64,000 bases of DNA from Citrobacter sp. FP75 (GTDB lineage: Bacteria > Pseudomonadota > Gammaproteobacteria > Enterobacterales > Enterobacteriaceae). Where the stretch lies: NCBI RefSeq assembly GCF_018342065.1, contig NZ_JAFDOE010000007.1, forward strand, positions 3,350 through 67,349, given 5' to 3'. The notes beneath the pieces were generated by a model. That model did not search any database, was not told the DNA's origin, and saw nothing but the letters and a program-made list of their open reading frames with translations. Shown here in pieces: positions 8,171 to 17,172 of this stretch. Each line of letters starts with the position of its first letter. Position 1 is the first letter of the stretch. Made by a program: the position numbers and the translations under genes.

Positions 8171-10063
8171 TCACCCCATATCCTTGAGTTCATTAACCGC
8201 ACGCCATGCCTGATCAATAGCCGCATGCGCATAAGCGCTCCAGTCGGCATCCGAGTTAGCAATCGCAATTCGACCGATGGGCTTGCGCGCCCGCTCGACG
8301 ACCTTGTCCATGTTGTCCATATCATCGAACAGTGGGTTGGCGTAGTAGGCATAGCCATGCGCCCAGCGGTTAACCGTAATGGCGGAGATATCCCGTTGAT
8401 TATCAAAACCTGTCGTTCCAAACATCTCCTGCAACTGGCCGCGGATCATCTCTTCATGCGCGGCAAACGTCGTGCCCAGCAGATAGGCCCGTCCAAGGCG
8501 AAATTGCTCTCTCGCCGGTAAGTTACTGCCCGGATAGGTCGGCACATAAACCATATGAATCACCATTGGATCGTCCGGTGTTGCCGGGTGCTGATACCCG
8601 CCAATGCTGACCGGATAGTCGAGCTTAATTCGACTGTACGGTGCGGCCGGTGAATAAAACTCATGCACGCCGAGCTGCCTGAACGCCTGCCAGTTTTTCA
8701 CCACCACGTTGGTGTACACCAGCGGCGCCTTCACGTTCAGCTTGAGATCCGCCTGCTGCTGCTCGGGCGTTTCCGGCACCAGGTACGGGATCATCATGTT
8801 ATAACCCGCCATAATGGCGTTCTTGCCGCGCACACGATGCAGTTTTCCGTCCCGCAGGTAGGTCACAGCCACGCCATCCGACTCGTTAGCCGCATTAATC
8901 ACGGTACTGTTCAGGCGCAAACGCGTGGTATTTTCCGGCAGATCCAGTTTTTCGTAATGCAGTCTGGCGAGGACAGAATCCTCCATGGTATTGCCCGGTA
9001 GCGCGTCTGGCAGCATATATCTGACCATGATTCGCGCCAGGCCCGCGTTGCCGTCGGGGAAGTGATAAACATACGGCTCCTCGAGGTCGGCCAGCGACTC
9101 GCCGTCCAGCGGCGGCAGCCCTAACGCCTCCATACCCGGTAAGGCGCATGCCCGGGCATCACTACACGAAATACCTTCAATGCCGATAGCAAAGAAATCG
9201 TTGGAGCGCTGCTGGAAGTAAAGCAGCGCCATTTTGCTTAAACCGACTTTTGTGGCGAGGAATTCACTGTAGCTGTGGGTGTCCAGCCACTCGGTTTTCT
9301 CCTCGACCGTCATACCTGGGAGGTAGTCGCCAGGGCGCACGTGCAGTTCAATAAGCGCCTTTCGGTCGCTCTCGCTCAACGGAAAGTCATTAATAAAATC
9401 TTCGATATTCCGACCATTGAGTCGGTTCGGTGGAATATCGTCGGAGACCGCGCGACCGGGGTCGCCGCTGACTATTTTGGTCTCACCAAAATTCTTTTTG
9501 TCGAAAAAGACGCCGCGACTGAGCTGCCAGTCGGGATAGAAGTTAACGTCAAAACTCTCTTTCAGCCTGGTGGCGCTGACCCCGAGTGTTTCCATCAGCG
9601 TTTGCACTTCCGGGCTGAAATTGTGCGCCGGAGACTGGAATGACTCGCTGCCGCCATAGCCGATCAGTTTTTTTCCCGCCGCGCTAAATTCGTTACGTTT
9701 GGCGTGACCACCAAAATCGTCATGGTTATCGAGGATCAGAATCTTGGTGTTTTGCCCGGCGAGTTGACGCCAGAAACATCCGGCCGCCAGTCCGCTGATG
9801 CCACCCCCGACGATCACCAGGTCGTACTCTTCTTCAACGGGAAGCGCGGTTAAATCAAATTTCTTATGCTCACGGCCCAACGCATGCGCCATTTCAAACG
9901 ATCCGGGATGGTTACCTCGCAGACCCGTCAAGCCGGGCGGATAATAACTTCCATCAATAAATTCGTACCCCTTTCCTGCCGCCCTGACCAAATCCAGAGG
10001 GGTCAGCCCCGCGGCGATGGTGACCGCCACACCGTTGAGAAAATCACGTCGGGTAATTGCCAT
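8171..10063 (-). CDS. spdH: Spermidine dehydrogenase (SpdH-like FAD oxidoreductase, Tat-exported)
   Basis: A 630-residue flavoprotein with a twin-arginine signal (TRRDFLNG) and, near residue 80, the FAD-binding motif VIVGGGISGLAAG. In this family the enzyme oxidises spermidine to 1,3-diaminopropane and 4-aminobutyraldehyde with an artificial or heme acceptor. It has been described from Citrobacter freundii and Pseudomonas aeruginosa. The call rests on my recognition of that family and on context: the next gene encodes a triheme cytochrome c, and the cluster carries the enzymes that use 4-aminobutyraldehyde and GABA. AGGAAT precedes the ATG. Another amine as substrate remains possible. Confidence 0.72.
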   Translation of the reverse strand: MAITRRDFLNGVAVTIAAGLTPLDLVRAAGKGYEFIDGSYYPPGLTGLRGNHPGSFEMAHALGREHKKFDLTALPVEEEYDLVIVGGGISGLAAGCFWRQLAGQNTKILILDNHDDFGGHAKRNEFSAAGKKLIGYGGSESFQSPAHNFSPEVQTLMETLGVSATRLKESFDVNFYPDWQLSRGVFFDKKNFGETKIVSGDPGRAVSDDIPPNRLNGRNIEDFINDFPLSESDRKALIELHVRPGDYLPGMTVEEKTEWLDTHSYSEFLATKVGLSKMALLYFQQRSNDFFAIGIEGISCSDARACALPGMEALGLPPLDGESLADLEEPYVYHFPDGNAGLARIMVRYMLPDALPGNTMEDSVLARLHYEKLDLPENTTRLRLNSTVINAANESDGVAVTYLRDGKLHRVRGKNAIMAGYNMMIPYLVPETPEQQQADLKLNVKAPLVYTNVVVKNWQAFRQLGVHEFYSPAAPYSRIKLDYPVSIGGYQHPATPDDPMVIHMVYVPTYPGSNLPAREQFRLGRAYLLGTTFAAHEEMIRGQLQEMFGTTGFDNQRDISAITVNRWAHGYAYYANPLFDDMDNMDKVVERARKPIGRIAIANSDADWSAYAHAAIDQAWRAVNELKDMG

Positions 10064-10117
10064 TAACTTTATTCCTTATTGCTACGCACTGCCCTTAATA
10101 CGACCAAATAAGAGATA

Positions 10118-10143
10118 TACCCCTTCATCTTAATAAAGGGGTA
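10118..10143. terminator. Inverted repeat between the aldehyde dehydrogenase and spdH genes
   Basis: TACCCCTT (10118-10125) pairs with AAGGGGTA (10136-10143) around a 10-base loop. On the minus strand the stem is followed by TATATCTCTTATTT, a weak terminator or processing site. It suggests that spdH with its cytochrome and the upstream aldehyde dehydrogenase gene form partly separate units. Confidence 0.45.
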
Positions 10144-10221
10144 CAGCCGACGACTTCACTGGCTTTAACTCTTCATCCCGTTTTTTAGAATCATAGTAAT
10201 TGGTTAGCTTCCTGCTACCCG

Positions 10222-11649
10222 CTATTCAGCGATATCGCACATGATATGTTTCACTCGGGTGTACTCATCGAGTGAATAGGAGGAGAGATCTTTACCGTAG
10301 CCGGATTTCTTGAACCCGCCGTGCGGCATTTCAGCGCATAGCGGGATATGGTTGTTGATCCACACAGTGCCAAAATCGAGGTCAATGCAAAAGCGCTGCG
10401 CACGGGCGTGGCTGCTGGTCCAGACGCTCGCCGCCAGGCCATACTCCACGTCATTGGCCTTGTGTAACGCGTCTTCGTCTGTAGAAAATGTTTGAATGGT
10501 CATTACCGGGCCAAACACTTCATGCTGAATAGCTTCGTCATGCTGATGCAGGCCGGAGATGATTGTCGGCTCAAAGTAGAAACCTGGTCCTGAACCTGCT
10601 CTTCCGCCGGTTTCGATTTTTGCATGCGCGGGTAAACGCGCAATAAAACCTTGCACCTGCTCAAGTTGATTTCTGCTGTTCAACGCGCCATACAGCGCAT
10701 CCTGGTCCTGCGGGGGACCGAATTTGATGCGCTTCGTTTTGTGGATCAGTTTTTCCAGGAACTCGGCATAAACGGACTGCTCCACGAGAATTCGCGTGGC
10801 GGCCGTGCAGTCTTGCCCGGCATTGAAAAAACCTGCGGTGGTGATCGTCTCAACCGCCTTATCCATATTCGCATCGGCAAACACCACGGCAGGTGCTTTG
10901 CCACCCAACTCCAGGTGGGCTTTGGTCAGGTTCGCCGCCGCCGAAGCCGCCACCTGCAAACCGGCACGTACCGAGCCGGTAATCGAAACCAGCGAGGCTG
11001 CCGGATTTGACACCACCAGCGAACCGGTATTGGCTTTCCCCAGCACCACGTTAAATGCTCCTCTCGGAAACAGCGGCGCGGCCAGTTCTGCCAGCAGCAG
11101 CGTGCTGATCGGCGTGGTGTCACTCGGTTTAAGTACCACCGTATTTCCTGCCGCCAGCGCGGGAGCAATCTTCCACACCGCCATCATAAACGGGTAATTC
11201 CACGGCGTGACTTGCCCAACAATGCCCAGCGGTTCACGGCGGATGATTGAGGTAAACCCGGCGGAGTACTCACCGGCGGCCTTCCCTTCAAGGCAGCGCG
11301 CGGCACCGGCAAAAAAGCGGATGGCATCGCAGGATGCCGCGATCTCCTCTTTCTCAATAAAATGGCGCAGCTGACCGGTTTCCTGACTCTGGGCGTTTAC
11401 CAGCCGTTCTACATTGCGTTCGATTTCATCTGCCAGCGCCAGAAGCGCCTTTTGCCGCTGCGCGGGCGTTGATTTTTTCCAGATACTGAACGCTGCCGCG
11501 GCGGCCGAGTAGGCCTGATCCACTTCCGCTTTCCCCCCGTTGGGTGACAAAGCGTACGTTTCCCCCTCTACCGGGCTCACCAGTTCAAACGTATCTTCAG
11601 TGCTGCCCGCCACATATTGTCCGTTGATAAAATGCTTCAGGGTTTTCAT
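10222..11649 (-). CDS. NAD(P)-dependent aminobutyraldehyde-type dehydrogenase
   Basis: A 475-residue class I aldehyde dehydrogenase. Seen are VTPWNYPFMM, KPSDTTP (cofactor site), the glutamate motif LELGGKAP, and the catalytic cysteine in FNAGQDCTAATR. The segment FFAGAARCLEGKAAGEY near residue 120 resembles gamma-aminobutyraldehyde dehydrogenase PatD (YdcW) of E. coli, though the protein is not a simple orthologue. Expected reaction: 4-aminobutyraldehyde (or its cyclic form) to GABA in the cytosol, linking spermidine dehydrogenase to the GABA aminotransferase. AGGAGA lies seven bases before the ATG. The GntR/FCD regulator is divergent, 296 bases away. Confidence 0.85.
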   Translation of the reverse strand: MKTLKHFINGQYVAGSTEDTFELVSPVEGETYALSPNGGKAEVDQAYSAAAAAFSIWKKSTPAQRQKALLALADEIERNVERLVNAQSQETGQLRHFIEKEEIAASCDAIRFFAGAARCLEGKAAGEYSAGFTSIIRREPLGIVGQVTPWNYPFMMAVWKIAPALAAGNTVVLKPSDTTPISTLLLAELAAPLFPRGAFNVVLGKANTGSLVVSNPAASLVSITGSVRAGLQVAASAAANLTKAHLELGGKAPAVVFADANMDKAVETITTAGFFNAGQDCTAATRILVEQSVYAEFLEKLIHKTKRIKFGPPQDQDALYGALNSRNQLEQVQGFIARLPAHAKIETGGRAGSGPGFYFEPTIISGLHQHDEAIQHEVFGPVMTIQTFSTDEDALHKANDVEYGLAASVWTSSHARAQRFCIDLDFGTVWINNHIPLCAEMPHGGFKKSGYGKDLSSYSLDEYTRVKHIMCDIAE

Positions 11650-11754
11650 GACTGTCTCCTGCCTGTTAATACATAAAGAATCTTATGTAATATATATATT
11701 GTAAAATTTTTTCAAATACGCAACATTGACAGTATGATAAACCTCGCACTTTTA

Positions 11755-11776
11755 ACTTAAATGTTACATTTTAAGT
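11755..11776. promoter_or_regulatory. Candidate operator between the divergent aldehyde dehydrogenase and FCD regulator genes
   Basis: ACTTAA and TTAAGT arms flank a central ATGTTACAT palindrome, giving an imperfect 22-base inverted repeat. It lies in the 296-base divergent intergenic region, close to a very AT-rich stretch (11680-11715) that probably holds the minus-strand promoter. FCD-type GntR proteins bind short palindromes of this sort. The regulator assignment is inference from position. Confidence 0.4.
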
Positions 11777-11945
11777 GTAAGGTTTTTCATCGCCGCTGAC
11801 GCGGCGTGCACAGCAGACAATCACGCTATCGGGACACACATCCGTCTGGGCAACCGTATTGCGCGCAGGCATGTAAAATAACGCGACTATTCTGACCTTC
11901 CTTGCCTGACGGGCTTGTGTTAGAAAGGGTCGTTGTTTCAGGGAA

Positions 11946-12689
11946 TTGAGTGCAGAAAAGATTATGATTACTCATGCGGTCATATTTGCGCCTATCGGAC
12001 AGGTCAGTCGTTCTGACCAGATTGTGCAGCGCCTTTCAAACGCCATCATTACGGGATTGCTCGAGCCAAAAGAGCAACTACCCAACGAAACCGATCTCGC
12101 AAAGATGATGGGCGTCTCACATATCACGATCAGAGAAGCACTCAACACGCTTCGGGCTAATAATCTTATCCATACGGTTCGAGGTCGAAATGGCGGGAGC
12201 TTTGTTTGCGAGAATATTGATGGCAAAAATAGCGCCCTGCACCCGTTTAAATCGATCGGTACCGATTACCTCTCCGATTTAGGCGAAATGCATTGCGCCA
12301 TTATCAGCCATAGCGCCAGGCTAGCTTCCCGGCGTATGACCAGCGCGGATATCGCCAAATTCCGCGAGTTTGTTGAGGTGCTGAGAAAGGCGGATTCGCC
12401 AGAGTTAATGACCCAGGCCGATATGCGTTGCCTGCTGGCGATCGCCGCCAGTTCGCATTCGGCACGGCTGGCAAATCAGGAGCTGCAGGTGCAGGCGGAA
12501 TGGGCCTCGCTGGTGGCTATCCTCTATCGCTCGGGCAATATTCATGCCGAGATTATTGCGCTCTATTCTGCGTTAGCCGACGCACTGGCCGCACATAATG
12601 AGGCAGAATCGGTGCAGTTTGCCACTCAGATTATCGACACGTTTACCTATTATCTTATTGAAAAAAAGCTGAAATATAACTCAAACTGA
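11946..12689 (+). CDS. GntR/FCD family transcriptional regulator
   Basis: A regulator of about 247 residues with an N-terminal winged helix (LPNETDLAKMMGVSHITIREALNTLRANNLI, then RGRNGGSFV) and an all-helical C-terminal FCD ligand domain. Metal ligands usual in FCD domains are poorly kept: the position normally occupied by the first His in the D..FH motif is Leu here (DMRCLLAIAASSH). Ligand binding may therefore be metal-free. The start is either TTG at 11946, just after AGGGAA, or ATG at 11964. It is divergent from the aldehyde dehydrogenase and 24 bases upstream of the Cache protein gene. It probably senses a polyamine or its product and controls the cluster. Confidence 0.82.
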   Translation: MSAEKIMITHAVIFAPIGQVSRSDQIVQRLSNAIITGLLEPKEQLPNETDLAKMMGVSHITIREALNTLRANNLIHTVRGRNGGSFVCENIDGKNSALHPFKSIGTDYLSDLGEMHCAIISHSARLASRRMTSADIAKFREFVEVLRKADSPELMTQADMRCLLAIAASSHSARLANQELQVQAEWASLVAILYRSGNIHAEIIALYSALADALAAHNEAESVQFATQIIDTFTYYLIEKKLKYNSN

Positions 12690-12713
12690 CAATCAGTGAA
12701 GGCAGGACAGATC

Positions 12714-13412
12714 ATGAGCTCTTCAACATCCCTAAGCGCATTAATCCGTAAAATTGATGATATTACTGCCTCTACCGTAGAGTCTACCGTTGCGCTGGCG
12801 AGGAGCATCCACGAGGCGATTGCCGGAGTGCAAAAAGCGTCCGCAGAGGTCGTCCTCGATCCGTCCGTGAGATCAAGTGTTCAGCAGCACATCAAGCGCA
12901 CGCTGAATCACAATCATTATTGTTCGGGAGCCGGGTTCGCCAGCCATATTGAGAACACGCCGACCAGTAAAGAATATTGGCTTCTGGAATGGTGGTATAA
13001 GAAAGATAACGGGCTGAGTCAGGCACATCTGGATTTAGATCAGGCCACCCAGCAGCGGCTGGATTTCAGAACCTTCGAGTGGTTTAAGCATTCACCGCCC
13101 GCAGGCGAAGCCTATATTCACGGGCCGTATGTCGACTATATCTGCAACATCTCTTACACCCTGACCTCGGCAGTGCCCGTTTACTACAATGACCAGTTTC
13201 TGGGCGTTGCCGCCGTCGACCTGCTGGTCAGCCAGATAGAGGCAGAACTGCTCTCCTGCCCCCAGCCTGACTATGTCATTCTGACCAATCTGGAAAACCG
13301 GATTATCTTCTCCAGTTGGCCGCGCTATCGCGTGGGGGAATTACTATCGCCCGCGAATACCCACGTTGTGTATCAGAGCGACTACTTTATCCTCTACCAC
13401 TATCAAAGCTAA
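12714..13412 (+). CDS. Soluble Cache-domain protein
   Basis: A 232-residue protein with a single Cache-like (PDC2-type) domain. The signature part is GPYVDYICNISYTLTSAVPV followed by LGVAAVDL around residues 145-180, the usual core strands of periplasmic chemoreceptor sensor domains. It has no signal peptide, no membrane segment and no output domain, so it appears cytosolic. The start at 12714 is preferred (AGGACAG six bases before); a GTG at 12696 is possible. It is co-transcribed with the FCD regulator. Inference: it binds an amine or amino acid ligand and acts with that regulator. The role is unknown. Confidence 0.7.
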   Translation: MSSSTSLSALIRKIDDITASTVESTVALARSIHEAIAGVQKASAEVVLDPSVRSSVQQHIKRTLNHNHYCSGAGFASHIENTPTSKEYWLLEWWYKKDNGLSQAHLDLDQATQQRLDFRTFEWFKHSPPAGEAYIHGPYVDYICNISYTLTSAVPVYYNDQFLGVAAVDLLVSQIEAELLSCPQPDYVILTNLENRIIFSSWPRYRVGELLSPANTHVVYQSDYFILYHYQS

Positions 13413-13433
13413 GGGCCCGCAGGCCCTTGTTTT
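13411..13433. terminator. Bidirectional terminator between the Cache and permease genes
   Basis: AAGGGCC (13411-13417) and GGCCCTT (13422-13428) form a seven-base-pair stem with a CGCA loop, followed by GTTTTAG on the plus strand. It overlaps the stop codon of the plus-strand gene and lies directly beside the stop of the permease gene on the other strand. Confidence 0.75.
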
Positions 13434-14913
13434 AGTTGTCCTGCCCCATATTCAGCTTGTTTGCATAGGCTATAGCATCATTCTCCGGTGCCGCAGAGCG
13501 ACCAAACGGACGCGTCAGGAACATGTAGACAAGCCCCGATCCCACGACAATCGCCAGGCCAAACAGCACCGTCCAGCGGTCGATGAAATCACTGCTGTCG
13601 GCGGGCTGGGCCAGCAGCCAAATCCCGCACAGTCCGTAGGCTAATGCCAGCACGTTGACGATTGTCCCCCAGCCGCCGATGGTCCACTCACCTGCCGGTT
13701 TCCAGCCTTTCAGGCGCTGGCGCAGCGCAGCAAGCACCACCATCTGGAACGAAATGTAGATACCGATAACGGCAAACGCGGTAATGCGCGACAGATTATC
13801 GGGCTGGAAATAGACCCAGACACAAATGATCACCGGCAGTAAGCAACTGACCACCATGGCATTATCCGGAACACCATTTTTAGAGATCCTGGACATCCAC
13901 TCGCTTCCCGGCAGCATTCTGTCTCGGGAGAAGGAGAAGATCAGGCGGCTCAGCGCAGCCTGAAGGGACAGGATACAGGACAGCATGGCGATAATCGCGA
14001 CGATGATAAAGACAGTCGCGCCGGTTTCCCCCAGGGCCTCGTTGAGAATAGCCGGGATCGGATCGGCCGTTTTACCGTTCACAATACTGACCAGATTCGG
14101 CGAAGCCAGCAGATACCCCATCACTGAAATGATGGCCGAGATAGCACCGAACACGATGCTCAGGATCATCGCAACCGGGATTTTTTTACTTGGATTCTTC
14201 ACCTCTTCCGCCACGTTGCCGCAGGCTTCAAAGCCAAAGAACATGAACAAGCCCATCAGCGCGGCGGACATAAAGGCGGTGGAGTAGCTTCCGTCCTGGG
14301 CCAGCACGCCCATTGAATCAAAAATTACCGAGAATGGCTGTGAACGGTGGAAAATCAGCAGATAAATCCCCAGCGCAATCACACTGACAATCTCACACCA
14401 GAAGCCAATTTTGGCGACCCGGGCAAGATTCTTCGTCCCGGACATATTCACCGCCATCATCAACAGCAGCAGCACCACGGACGTCAGCAGCATGGTGGCC
14501 GGCGTCTGACCATAGTGGAACAGCGACTCGACGAAGGTTGAGGTGTATTCCGCGATCGAGGTGATGGTCACCACCAGCGCCCACAGGTAAATCCAGGCCG
14601 CGATCCACGCATATTTTTTCCCCCATAACCGTCTGGCCCAGGGATACAGCCCTCCGGTAATCGGATACTGAGAGGCCACCTCGCCAAACACCAGCGCCAC
14701 CAGAAGCTGCCCGCAGGCGACGATTAAAATCCACCATACCGCCGGAGGCCCTGCCAGCGTCACGGCAAGCGCAAACAGCGAATACACGGCGGTGAGCGGC
14801 GACAGGTAGGTAAAACCCAGCGCAAAGTTAGAGATAAGACCGATCGATCGGTTGAACTGCTCTTTGCCATCTTTTTGAAAATTATCGTTTTTATTATCAG
14901 GTATCTGTTCCAT
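13432..14913 (-). CDS. APC-superfamily amino acid/polyamine permease
   Basis: A 493-residue inner-membrane transporter of the amino acid-polyamine-organocation superfamily, with about 12 hydrophobic segments. The N-terminal helix region contains LGFTYLSPLTAVYSLF, and the conserved FGEVASQYPITGGLYPWAR motif follows near residue 80. FGFEACGNVAEEVKNPSKKIP is the typical helix 6 region. Within the polyamine cluster it most likely imports GABA, a diamine or an aminobutyraldehyde-derived amine. It is transcribed on the minus strand from its own promoter region at 14914-15171. Substrate is inferred from context only. Confidence 0.82.
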   Translation of the reverse strand: MEQIPDNKNDNFQKDGKEQFNRSIGLISNFALGFTYLSPLTAVYSLFALAVTLAGPPAVWWILIVACGQLLVALVFGEVASQYPITGGLYPWARRLWGKKYAWIAAWIYLWALVVTITSIAEYTSTFVESLFHYGQTPATMLLTSVVLLLLMMAVNMSGTKNLARVAKIGFWCEIVSVIALGIYLLIFHRSQPFSVIFDSMGVLAQDGSYSTAFMSAALMGLFMFFGFEACGNVAEEVKNPSKKIPVAMILSIVFGAISAIISVMGYLLASPNLVSIVNGKTADPIPAILNEALGETGATVFIIVAIIAMLSCILSLQAALSRLIFSFSRDRMLPGSEWMSRISKNGVPDNAMVVSCLLPVIICVWVYFQPDNLSRITAFAVIGIYISFQMVVLAALRQRLKGWKPAGEWTIGGWGTIVNVLALAYGLCGIWLLAQPADSSDFIDRWTVLFGLAIVVGSGLVYMFLTRPFGRSAAPENDAIAYANKLNMGQDN

Positions 14914-15171
14914 ATCTCTTTCTCTTTTGTGGAATAGTCACAGGGGTGAACGATTAATGTATAAAAGATATTAAGTTATATGTATAGTGATTTTGTATTG
15001 TTTTTGTTAAAACAAATCACTCTTTTCTTTAATAGTGAGTTAAATCACGCTGCGCCGTGAACCGGCATTGAAGTGGGGAAAAGCATTTTAAGAGCAAGAA
15101 TCGCTGCTGTTCAGCAACATTTTTGCAATATAATAGCGTGATGTTAAACGCTGAACCTGAACAGGTGCCTG

Positions 15172-15312
15172 ATGGAAATTGATCTCGATAATCTGGTCTT
15201 TGATGGACTGGATGAAGCGCAAGAGCGCAATGCGGAACGTCTGGAAGATGCAGACAAAAAAGCGCAGGAAATTATTGCGGATAATGACTGTGGCGATGCC
15301 TGCAAAATCTAA
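15172..15312 (+). CDS. Small acidic protein with C-terminal cysteine pair (46 aa)
   Basis: A 46-residue open frame starting MEIDLDNLVFDGLDEAQER and ending DNDCGDACKI. It is rich in Asp and Glu, mostly helical in character, with a CGDAC motif four residues apart at the end that could bind a metal or form a disulfide. AGGTG lies seven bases before the ATG, a TATAAT -10 lies at 15129-15134, and a strong terminator follows the stop at once, so it looks like a self-contained single-gene unit. I do not recognise the family. No function is proposed. Confidence 0.7.
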   Translation: MEIDLDNLVFDGLDEAQERNAERLEDADKKAQEIIADNDCGDACKI

Positions 15313-15318
15313 TTTCTG

Positions 15319-15343
15319 AACCGGTGTGATGCCGGTTTTTTTT
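15319..15343 (+). terminator. Rho-independent terminator of the 46-residue protein gene
   Basis: AACCGG (15319-15324) pairs with CCGGTT (15332-15337) and is followed by six further T residues. It lies seven bases past the stop codon. Confidence 0.85.
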
Positions 15344-15518
15344 ACCTCCTGGCTACACTCCCTCCCTTATCTATATACCCCATCGCGTTTACCCATTGTT
15401 AACACCTCTTTTACTAATAACATTTTGTAAATAGATAAGAATTTTTTCTTATTTTGAGTCGTCCATAAGTTATGGGAGCGTAAAAAGCACAAACCAATAA
15501 CTACAGGGATTTCATTTA

Positions 15519-16352
15519 ATGATGGCAACGAAAATTTACCGCGCTAAAAAAACATTACTGGCACTGAGCGTACTGCTCGCTTCGGGCATCATTGCGTCAC
15601 AGGCTCAGGCCGACCAGTTGGCTGATATCAAAGCCGCTGGCGTAGTGAAAGTCGCGACGTTCGACGCTAACCCACCGTTTGGCTCTATCGATGCGAAAAC
15701 GCACAAAATTGTCGGGTACGACGTCGATTTTGCCGAAGCGCTGGCAAAATCCCTCGGAGTAAAACTGGAACTGGTGGCGACCAATCCGGCCAACCGCATT
15801 CCGCTGCTGCAATCCGGTAAAGCCGATTTAATCGTCGCGGATATCACGATTACGCCGGAGCGGGCGCAGGTCATTGATTTCTCGGCCCCCTATTTTATCA
15901 CCGGGCAGCAGTTCCTGGTACCCGCCAAATCCCCGGACAAACTTGATGATTACAGCAAGGCACGCATCGGCGCGGTGAAAGGCACCACCGGTGAGCAAGC
16001 GCTACATCAGCGCTTCCCGCAGTCACGCGTGCTGGCCTACGACGATATTCCGCTGGCACTGACTGCGCTACGTAACGGCAATGTTCAGGCCATCACTCAG
16101 GACAGTACCATTCTGGCGGGCCTGTTAGGCGGCGCACCGGATAAAGCGGATTTTAAAATTTTGCCTGACCTGCTGAGCAAAGAAGAGATCGGCGTGGGGG
16201 TGAAAAAAGGGGAAACAGCGTTGTTGCACGCGGTGAATAACGAGCTGCTAAGACTTGAATCGACCGGTCAGGCGGCCAAAATCTATGATGTGTGGTTTGG
16301 ACCGGAAACCAAAAACCCGCAGCCCCGCGCCTTTAAAATAGAAGCGAAGTAA
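15519..16352 (+). CDS. Polar amino acid ABC transporter, periplasmic binding protein
   Basis: A 277-residue class II binding protein with a Sec signal peptide ending near ASQAQA. The mature part contains the family pattern [16 protein letters not shown], the ligand-contact loop [23 protein letters not shown], and [10 protein letters not shown]. It belongs to the glutamate/glutamine/cystine/arginine group (family 3). The first of four tightly packed genes, it ends one base before the ATPase gene. The substrate cannot be read from sequence. Placed next to the polyamine cluster, an amino acid precursor or product is plausible. A second start at 15522 is equally possible. Confidence 0.85.
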   Translation: MMATKIYRAKKTLLALSVLLASGIIASQAQADQLADIKAAGVVKVATFDANPPFGSIDAKTHKIVGYDVDFAEALAKSLGVKLELVATNPANRIPLLQSGKADLIVADITITPERAQVIDFSAPYFITGQQFLVPAKSPDKLDDYSKARIGAVKGTTGEQALHQRFPQSRVLAYDDIPLALTALRNGNVQAITQDSTILAGLLGGAPDKADFKILPDLLSKEEIGVGVKKGETALLHAVNNELLRLESTGQAAKIYDVWFGPETKNPQPRAFKIEAK

Positions 16353-16353
16353 T

Positions 16354-17172
16354 ATGTTCTCAGGTTTGTTTCCTCGATCCGCAGCGCCCGCTGCGGATTT
16401 TACGCAGCTGCGTCAGGCGCGGGTTGAACTACGCAATGTCCATAAACAGTATGACGCACACACGGTGTTAAACGACGTCAGCCTGTCGGTAGAGCCTGGA
16501 GAAGTGGTCACTATACTGGGGCCTTCCGGCTCCGGAAAATCCACGCTTATTCGCCTGATCAATCAGCTTGAGTCCCTCAGCGGGGGCGATATTTTCATTG
16601 ATGATAAACCGATTGGCCAGCTGCGCGGCGCAGCCTTGCGTCAGTTACGCAGCCGTATTGGCTTTGTGTTTCAGCAGTTCAATCTTTACGCGCATCTGTC
16701 GGCACAGCAGAATATCTCGTTAGCGCTGGAACAGGTTCACGGCTGGAATAAAACGGATGCGAAACGACGGGCGCTTGAGCTACTCGATCAAGTTGGACTG
16801 GGTGAGAAAGCCGGGGCCTACGCCGCGCAGCTTTCCGGCGGGCAGCAGCAGCGCGTCGCCATCGCCCGCGCTCTGGCCTCCTCCCCGCAAATCATCCTGT
16901 TTGATGAACCGACCTCCGCGCTGGATCCCGAAATGATTGGCGAAGTGTTGCAGGTGATGAAAAACCTTGCCCATAGCGGCATCACCATGATTGTCGTCAC
17001 CCATGAAATGCATTTCGCCCGCGAGATTGCCGATCGGGTAGTTTTCATCGATGGCGGTGACATTCTCGAAGTGGCGCCACCCGAGGCATTCTTCACTCAT
17101 CCACAGCACCCCAGAACCCGGCGTTTCCTGAAAAAAGTGCTCGACCCGTTACACCAGGAGTCATCGTTATAA
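16354..17172 (+). CDS. Polar amino acid ABC transporter, ATP-binding protein
   Basis: A 272-residue ABC ATPase of the GlnQ/HisP type, with Walker [11 protein letters not shown]-loop [11 protein letters not shown], signature LSGGQQQR and Walker [13 protein letters not shown]. It has about 25 extra N-terminal residues compared with GlnQ. The gene starts one base after the binding-protein stop, and its stop shares a base with the start of the first permease gene. Confidence 0.9.
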   Translation: MFSGLFPRSAAPAADFTQLRQARVELRNVHKQYDAHTVLNDVSLSVEPGEVVTILGPSGSGKSTLIRLINQLESLSGGDIFIDDKPIGQLRGAALRQLRSRIGFVFQQFNLYAHLSAQQNISLALEQVHGWNKTDAKRRALELLDQVGLGEKAGAYAAQLSGGQQQRVAIARALASSPQIILFDEPTSALDPEMIGEVLQVMKNLAHSGITMIVVTHEMHFAREIADRVVFIDGGDILEVAPPEAFFTHPQHPRTRRFLKKVLDPLHQESSL

